This document shows positions 5,524 through 5,725 of a DNA stretch of 5,725 nt, piece by piece; position 1 is the stretch's first letter; each line of letters opens with the position of its first letter. The notes beneath the pieces were generated by a model. It was not told the DNA's origin. It saw only the letters and a program-made list of their open reading frames with translations, and searched no databases. Both the position numbers and the translations under genes were made by a program. Source of the stretch: Methylobacteriaceae bacterium (GTDB taxonomy: Bacteria; Pseudomonadota; Alphaproteobacteria; Rhizobiales; Beijerinckiaceae); contig JAISTL010000159.1 in the NCBI GenBank assembly GCA_031272615.1, forward strand, positions 1 through 5,725. Direction: 5' to 3'.

Positions 5524-5547
5524 GCGGGCACGGCGTGCCGCACCCGC
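5524..5547 (+). terminator. Weak candidate rho-independent terminator after the barrel genes
   Basis: GCGGG (5524-5528) pairs with CCCGC (5543-5547). Across a 2-by-2 mismatch, an inner CGG/CCG (5531-5533 with 5538-5540) continues the stem. Downstream on the plus strand is the T-rich but interrupted GTGAGTTTCCTTCGTTTT. It sits 3 nt past the stop, between convergent genes. The interrupted T-run makes it weak. Confidence 0.35.
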
Positions 5548-5564
5548 GTGAGTTTCCTTCGTTT

Positions 5565-5725
5565 TCAGCGCGCATCGGCGGCGGCGAATTCCCGGGCGGG
5601 TTCCCAGCGCGTGACGGCGAACCCGACGGACCCCATCGGCGTTTCGATGTTGGCGCGCACCGGCACGAGGAAGCGCGTTCCCGGAACCGGCGCCAGCCAG
5701 ACCGCCATTTTGCGGCTGTCGCGCA
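5565..5725 (-). CDS. C-terminal end of a probable DUF3108 protein (truncated by window edge)
   Basis: On the minus strand the frame is open from the window end to TGA 5567-5565 and encodes 52 residues. The pattern SRKMAVWLAP followed by VPVRANIETPMGSVGF resembles the C-terminal segment of DUF3108 domain proteins. In those, a line such as 'dg/ds-R-r-m-v-x-a' is followed by beta strands ending the domain; they are predicted periplasmic proteins of unknown role. The tail REFAAADAR looks disordered. The gene is convergent with the barrel genes, with 44 bp between the two stops. Coding character is supported by an uninterrupted frame with GC at third positions; the family name is from remembered similarity over a short stretch and is therefore moderate. 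Confidence 0.6.
   Translation of the reverse strand, partial: RDSRKMAVWLAPVPGTRFLVPVRANIETPMGSVGFAVTRWEPAREFAAADAR

Overview
The window looks like a piece of an alphaproteobacterial chromosome, probably Hyphomicrobiales (Rhizobiales)-like. The reasons are a C-terminal fragment of ChpT (the phosphotransferase of the CckA-ChpT-CtrA relay, which is restricted to Alphaproteobacteria), two small outer-membrane beta-barrel proteins of the type common in that group, promoter motifs that fit the CtrA consensus TTAA-N7-TTAA, and GC-rich coding DNA with AT-rich promoters. The assignment to order is inference; no rRNA or marker gene is present to settle it.

Layout. (1) 1-528, plus strand: 3' part of chpT, cut by the window edge. 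(2) 515-3236, minus strand: a tightly coupled two-gene operon. First comes a HAD-phosphatase/UbiA-prenyltransferase fusion (GTG start at 3236). One base after its stop begins a DprE1-like FAD-dependent oxidase, whose 3' end overlaps the 3' end of chpT by 14 bp. Together they look like the first steps of a polyprenyl-phosphate pentose (decaprenylphosphoryl-ribose to 2-keto/arabinose) pathway. The final DprE2-type reductase is not in the window. (3) 3237-3565: a divergent intergenic region with an AT-rich candidate promoter for the minus operon, two GC-rich inverted repeats, and a CtrA-like box in front of the plus-strand gene. (4) 3566-4423 and 4576-5520, plus strand: tandem paralogous outer-membrane beta-barrel proteins, each with its own CtrA-like promoter of near-identical geometry. 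(5) 5524-5547: weak candidate terminator. (6) 5565-5725, minus strand: C-terminal 52 residues of a probable DUF3108 protein, running off the window.

The most interesting signal is the promoter pair. Both barrel genes carry ATGGTTAA-N7-TTAA, followed exactly 11 bp later by a TAA(A/C)C(A/T) element, in the same window as chpT, whose product phosphorylates CtrA. This predicts cell-cycle-coupled expression of the two surface proteins. The second point is the apparent natural Ala at the DprE1 position where mycobacterial enzymes carry the benzothiazinone-reactive Cys. I found no CRISPR array, tRNA, rRNA, insertion sequence or phage gene, and no clearly novel multi-gene system.
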